The translations under genes were made by a program, and so were the position numbers. The notes beneath the pieces were generated by a model. It was not told the origin of the DNA. It did no database searches and saw nothing but the letters and a program-made list of their open reading frames with translations. A DNA stretch of 12,074 nucleotides, from NCBI GenBank assembly GCA_004151065.3, contig NWUY0300015075.1:49750-61823 (forward strand), written 5' to 3'. Each line of letters starts with the position of its first letter. The first letter of the stretch is position 1. The stretch comes from Larix sibirica (Eukaryota; Streptophyta; Pinopsida; Pinales; Pinaceae). Shown in pieces: positions 8,711 to 12,074 of this stretch.

Positions 8711-8760
8711 GATAAGATAATTTTATTAATGTCCAACTAATGACCACAAAAGTAGGTCAA
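8711..8760 (+). repeat. Dispersed repeat, copy 1
   Basis: The 27 bases from GATAAGATAATTTTATTAAT through GTCCAAC (8711-8737) occur identically at 10798-10824. Similarity continues weakly to GTCAA and to a TCATTACAA word about 85-95 bp from the start in both places. Read on the other strand this has an AATAAAATTATC-type sequence like the polyadenylation zone of plant LTRs. It lies in a gap where the decayed ORF cannot be read, so it may be an inserted LTR scrap. Confidence 0.75.
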
Positions 8761-10491
8761 TGGGACTGTCAAGTACAATGATGTCATTACTCATTTCATT
8801 ACAAAGCAGGAGTACCAAAAGGTCTCTTATAAAAAGCAATACAAAGAAAATAAAGTAAAGTAGAGAAGAGAAGAGCGGAGAAATCTATGCCGAGGCATGA
8901 AAAGCCCTCAACCCTGAGTATGGGAGACCGCATGAGGGTGGAGAAATACTTGAGCATGAGTTGGAACAGTTCAGCAAAGAAGGAGAACAAAAATTGAATG
9001 GCAAGGGAGAGTATAAAATTGGGGAACATGAAACTAAAATGCAGAAGCCTAGGGCAAGAGCCGAGTAAAGAATAAGGGTTATGGGATAGAGCACTAAGCC
9101 TGTAGGACCTACGAAAGGAACAGAGGCTACAAACCTAAGAACTGATCTGGATATGAAAGTATAGGAGGTTCAACGGACATTGGAAGAGGTAGAGACCATT
9201 GTCCCAATACTCATCAAAATAGAAAGAGCTATGGAGCAACTGATTTTCCCATGGGCTTCTTTGAAGAAGTTTAGGGGGGCTTACAGTATATATGACAACT
9301 AAAGCAAAAGCAAGAAATGATATTATTGAAGTAGTTGTACAGCGAGATGTCGTAGAGATGATATCGTTGATTTAGTTGTACATCGAGCTCCACATCATCA
9401 AAACCTCAATTCTAAAGCAATAACAAAAGTTAGCACATTAGGCAACAACCATTAAGAAAGATAAAGTGTTTAGTTATCTGAAGAAAACCAAAACTAAAGT
9501 TTGCACTCAGAGGGAATTACTGTGACCAATATTATAGATTGGCATGCAAGATTCCTATATAATATCATTCAGACACTACTAGCATTGATTCACAAATGGG
9601 GCATTCCAAGACAAAAACCCAACCTGTGGAGCCAGATGCAAAGGAAGAGACCCAATTACAAGCACAACTACAATAAGTTTAACAGGGCATAAATAGCTTG
9701 AAGACATTGAACTGGACCATGATCCCCAACTCTGATATGGACCCATCATACAAGGAATGTTTAATGGCAAATGCTTCAAATGTATTTTGGAATAATATAC
9801 TAAATAAGGTCTAAGAAGAAGTATTAAGGCTACGAGCAACAGCGCAACATGTGAACTGTTGAGAAATTGGAAAAGAAATGAGAAAAGTTCATAGGGAAGT
9901 CTGGCTATTGGGCCCAATCAAACAAGAGTCCTAGAACCGTACGAAGATGGCAAGGTAACAGTGCAGAATCTCTGTAGAGAGCTCGCAACACTAGAGCAAT
10001 GGCATTAGGCTGAGAGGAAACAAAAAGGAACAAATAGTACATCATCATCTAAAGAAGTAACCATTCTATGAAACGGTTTTGAAATGTGCATGTGCATTCT
10101 CCAAAAAAGCAACTAAAGTTTCAAAAGATCTTAAATGGCCCTTAAAATTAAAATGAAATGGAAGGACATATAAAAGTAAAAGGGAAATTTTGAATTTTTA
10201 AAGAGAAATTTTGAGATATGCTAAGTGAATAAACTCGTTGGGTAAGCTCCGGGGAGATGTTGGCATAACCAAAAGAATCACTTGCCGAACAACCACCAAT
10301 GAGTAGCACCAGAGTGAAGTGCCATTGGGTATCACATGAGTACTCAATGAGGGAGATACCACGCAATACCACCAGCTACAACCGAGCACCATGGGAGTGA
10401 GAGAGTAGCGACACGAACAACCAATGGAGACCATCCACAGCCATCAATTACCACCCAAGAGGCATGCTACACTGACCTACTAATAGCTTAA

Positions 10492-10797
10492 ATTAAGGAC
10501 GGCAAACATCTAATTAGTTTAAAGGAGTAAATGTAATCTAGTTGGTTGCCTTTGACTCTTACTGGATATGTTGTTATAGCTTATGGCAGTTATACAGCTT
10601 AAGTAGTAGTTGTGTTTTTTTATCTAACATTTGCTGCTCTATTACCAACTACTCTAATATAGATTTTCACACGAATTTGATAGAAAATGAACTGAAATTT
10701 TATATGCTTGTGTTTTTTTAGGCTCACGACTTCTAATGTATTTCGAAACTGAGTTTATTTTTGTGCAATCTCTATTTTTATCTTAATTTACAAATAA
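10492..10797 (+). other. Possible LTR-like flank after the decayed ORF
   Basis: Just past the last stop of the decayed ORF the sequence changes character: a T-rich stretch with TAATCTAGTTGGTTGCC, then TTTGACTCTTACTGG and TTATGGCAGTTATACAGC. This style resembles the R/U5 part of plant gypsy-type LTRs. No terminal TG...CA pair or matching 5' copy could be placed by eye, so the call is tentative. No gene is present. Confidence 0.2.
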
Positions 10798-10845
10798 GAT
10801 AAGATAATTTTATTAATGTCCAACGAATAATCACAAGATGAGTCA
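10798..10845 (+). repeat. Dispersed repeat, copy 2
   Basis: This is the partner of the repeat at 8711, in the same orientation and 2087 bp away. The first 27 bases are identical, and the next 20 match in part (GAATAATCACAA here, TAATGACCACAA there). Two copies in direct orientation around 2 kb of decayed coding sequence would suit LTR fragments of one element, or two insertions of the same family. Confidence 0.75.
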
Positions 10846-11181
10846 AACTTCAATCAACTCTCACATAAATTTATGCATTCCTGTTTGTCTTCATTACAAT
10901 TTAATGTTTTGTTTTTTAAATCATAGTAGCAATATTCGAGTACAAATATGATTCCATATAAAGAAAAAATTTAGTATGACTAAAATATGGAAGTATATAT
11001 CTCAACATTTTTTAAATTTAAGAAAATTAAAGAATATGAGTCCCATTCAAAATTTTAAAGTATATTCATTCTTCATTGGACGCAACTTCAAACATATCTC
11101 ACATTTGAAAAATAAAATACGATATAACAACGTGAAAATAGAATTTAATTGGTAAGTATGGGCTCATGGCTTCAATATAGG
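10846..11181. other. AT-rich spacer
   Basis: No open frame of note, no recognisable domain on either strand and no clear repeat was found. The sequence is plain AT-rich DNA leading up to the foldback element. Confidence 0.5.
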
Positions 11182-11610
11182 TATTTTTAATGTTGATTAA
11201 GTAATGTGTGTGACTTCAATGTTCATTTAAAAGATTATGTGGAATAATAGTCACAAATTTGAGCATGGAGGTTTTCACAATGGTCAATCATTGTGTCAAA
11301 ATTCCTGGATTTTTCACTGTGTTGGAGTTTAACAATGTCCCAATGTTTCGAATGGAAAATGTCTCAATTGGGACATTGTTAAAGTCCAACACAGTGAAAA
11401 ATCCAGAAATTTGTGATCCCCTGATGATGGCTAGAGTGTCCACTTGAAATGTTGGTACATAAACTCCAACACAACAAAACATCCATAAATTTTGACACAA
11501 TGATTGACCACTGTGAAAACCTCCATGCTCAAATTTGTGGCTATTGTTCCATGTAATATTTAAATGAACATTGAAGTCACACACATTACTTAATCAACAT
11601 TAAAAAAATA
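11182..11610. mobile_element. Foldback / MITE-like inverted-repeat element
   Basis: The left arm 11182-11330 is the reverse complement of the right arm 11461-11610. The identity is about 90 percent by eye, with unbroken blocks such as AATGTTGATTAAGTAATGTG and GAGCATGGAGGTTTTCACA. The 130-bp centre holds a second inverted repeat. No transposase is encoded, so if mobile it would have needed another element's enzyme. I could not fix a target-site duplication at the ends, partly because repeats of the same family continue to 11717. The opposing open frames here (11259-11447 and 11288-11584) exist only because the arms are complementary. Confidence 0.85.
11305..11406. repeat. Nested 40-bp inverted repeat
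   Basis: Bases 11305-11344 (CTGGATTTTTCACTGTGTTG and onward) pair with 11367-11406 with a single mismatch, around a 22-base loop. The left half also forms the inner end of the outer left arm, so two alternative foldings compete. The nested stem is better conserved than the matching part of the outer arms, which suggests it formed later, or was copied from another family member. Confidence 0.9.
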
Positions 11611-11717
11611 TGTGTGATCCCCCGATTATGGATGGAGTGTTCACTCAAAACAGTGGGACATTGTTAAACTCTACCATGGTGAAAAATCCAGAAATTTTGA
11701 GAATAGTCACAAATTTG
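11412..11717 (+). repeat. Shuffled direct repeats of the foldback family
   Basis: TGTGATCCCCTGATGATGGC...GAGTGTCCACT (11412-11443) recurs as TGTGATCCCCCGATTATGGA...GAGTGTTCACT (11612-11644). GGGACATTGTTAAA followed by GTGAAAAATCCAGAAATT (11370-11411) recurs at about 11656-11697, and AGTCACAAATTTG of the left arm (11250) recurs at 11705-11717. In the second set the order of the first two modules is reversed, as if a tandem array was entered at a different point. This points to a compound or partially duplicated element. Confidence 0.75.
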
Positions 11718-11799
11718 TTTGAAATGATTTATGGGTTTTTTGTGTTCAATTTTTACTGCCTTGCTGTAAAAATATTCTTGCTTATGTGATTTGAGTTTA

Positions 11800-12074
11800 T
11801 ATCTATGTTGCACGGGTACCACTCCCAACTGTTTGGAATGGCGTACCCGGCGTTTCTGCGGTAACAGGAGCTTTGGAGCTGGTACGAAACACTCCAAAAT
11901 GGGCGGGAGCTTCCTCGGATACTCGAGAGCTTTTCAGGTACTTCACAGAGGTGAAATCGCAGCTCCCTATAGGAGTTTCCTAGTATAGTTGTGGTTGGGA
12001 GCTTGAAGAAGCTCCTGATCCATTAGGAGCTTCTAAAAGCTCCTCGATGGATCGGGAGCTTCCTCAAGCACCCA
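11800..12074 (+). repeat. GC-richer region with recurring GGAGCTT/AAGCTCC motif
   Basis: From TATGTTGCACGGGTACC (about 11804) onward the base composition shifts to higher GC. GGAGCTT or its complement appears at about 11868, 11906, 11998, 12010, 12026, 12038 and 12055, and CGGGTAC (11814) faces GTACCCG (11843). A TATGTTGCACGG opening is shared with a widespread class of short plant repeats, as far as I recall. The short open frame 11791-11988 has no protein-like features. The element runs past the window end. Confidence 0.5.
12001..12069. repeat. Long two-tier hairpin
   Basis: The arm GCTTGAAGAAGCTCCTGATC-CAT (12001-12023) pairs with 12047-12069 with two mismatches. Inside it AGGAGCTT (12025-12032) pairs perfectly with AAGCTCCT (12037-12044) around a four-base loop. 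Together they make a stem of about 31 base pairs. As RNA it would have the size of a short plant miRNA-type precursor, but it lies in repeat DNA, so a foldback-repeat origin is more likely. Confidence 0.85.

Larger units (their letters stand above)
7852..10491 (+). pseudogene. Decayed large coding region, probably a retroelement ORF of unknown family
   Basis: A frame opens at ATG 7852 (start MANAHNGHDG) and continues, with stops at 7942, 7960 and 8080, to 8355, including a 90-codon open run from 8083. A +1 shift gives 58 open codons (8312-8485, rich in Lys, Arg, Asp), and the first frame then resumes (8455-8670). After a gap, another frame is readable at 8901-9299: 133 codons, three stops, rich in Glu and Lys and ending in a Phe-Pro-Trp-Ala-Ser segment. 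Further pieces lie at about 9611-9920, 9931-10005 and 10321-10488, the last back in the ATG's frame and ending with TAA at 10489. The sequence is purine-rich and less AT-rich than its flanks. I recognise no reverse transcriptase, integrase, zinc knuckle or other domain. Size and setting fit a retroelement gag or extra ORF, but this is inference. Confidence 0.45.

Noticed and set aside
8515-8736. 73-codon minus-strand frame with a repeated 12-residue motif
   Set aside because: This is the complement of the 36-bp tandem repeat, and the plus-strand reading is better supported by neighbouring frames.
11288-11584. 98-codon minus-strand frame and the opposing 62-codon plus-strand frame (11259-11447)
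   Set aside because: They translate the two arms of an inverted-repeat element and therefore mirror each other; not a gene.
1-12074. tRNA, rRNA, CRISPR array or prokaryotic-style gene cluster
   Set aside because: No cloverleaf with conserved boxes, no regular spacer-repeat array and no run of intact ORFs with ribosome-binding sites was seen.

Overview
This window looks like nuclear DNA of a seed plant with a repeat-rich genome. The two certain protein signals are plant-type: two spliced exons of a SINAT (seven-in-absentia) E3 ubiquitin ligase, and a decayed Ty1/copia gag. AT-rich spacer, GT-AG introns and many decayed repeats fit this. The copia gag wording resembles elements I associate with gymnosperms, but that is an impression, not a determination. 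There is no bacterial-style operon, tRNA, rRNA or CRISPR array.

Layout. 1-554: remnant of a copia gag on the minus strand, broken by three in-frame stops, beside a possible LTR scrap. 555-3751: gene-poor spacer with short tandem repeats (921-1010, 1609-1836, about 2345-2565) and a doubtful minus-strand coding relic (1434-2063). 3752-4394: a 338-bp unit duplicated head to tail. 4395-4660: very AT-rich DNA with a 48-bp tandem repeat and an (AT)n tract. 4911-5665: a speculative relic of a two-exon gene on the plus strand, with a duplicated splice-donor region and a Cys pattern recalling plant tetraspanins.

6138-6950 holds the best gene: the last two exons of a SINAT gene on the minus strand, split by a 105-bp GT-AG intron. 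The SIAH zinc finger and TRAF-like substrate-binding domain are intact. The RING half-domain at the exon start has Asp where the zinc-binding His should be, and I could not find the first exon (N-terminus plus the first RING cysteine pair) in the rest of the window. The gene is either a pseudogene or a divergent paralogue with a very long first intron.

7852-10491 (plus strand, antisense to SINAT and upstream of it) is a decayed coding region of unrecognised family. It can be followed through several frames from an ATG to a stop about 2.6 kb away and is probably a retroelement ORF. It contains an in-frame 36-bp tandem repeat, and a 27-bp sequence inside it recurs just beyond its end. 11182-11717 is a foldback element with about 149-bp arms, a nested 40-bp inverted repeat and shuffled direct repeats. 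11800-12074 is GC-richer DNA with many GGAGCTT/AAGCTCC motifs, ending in a long hairpin and running off the window. Apart from SINAT there is no sign of an intact gene, and nothing suggests that the parts act together as a system.
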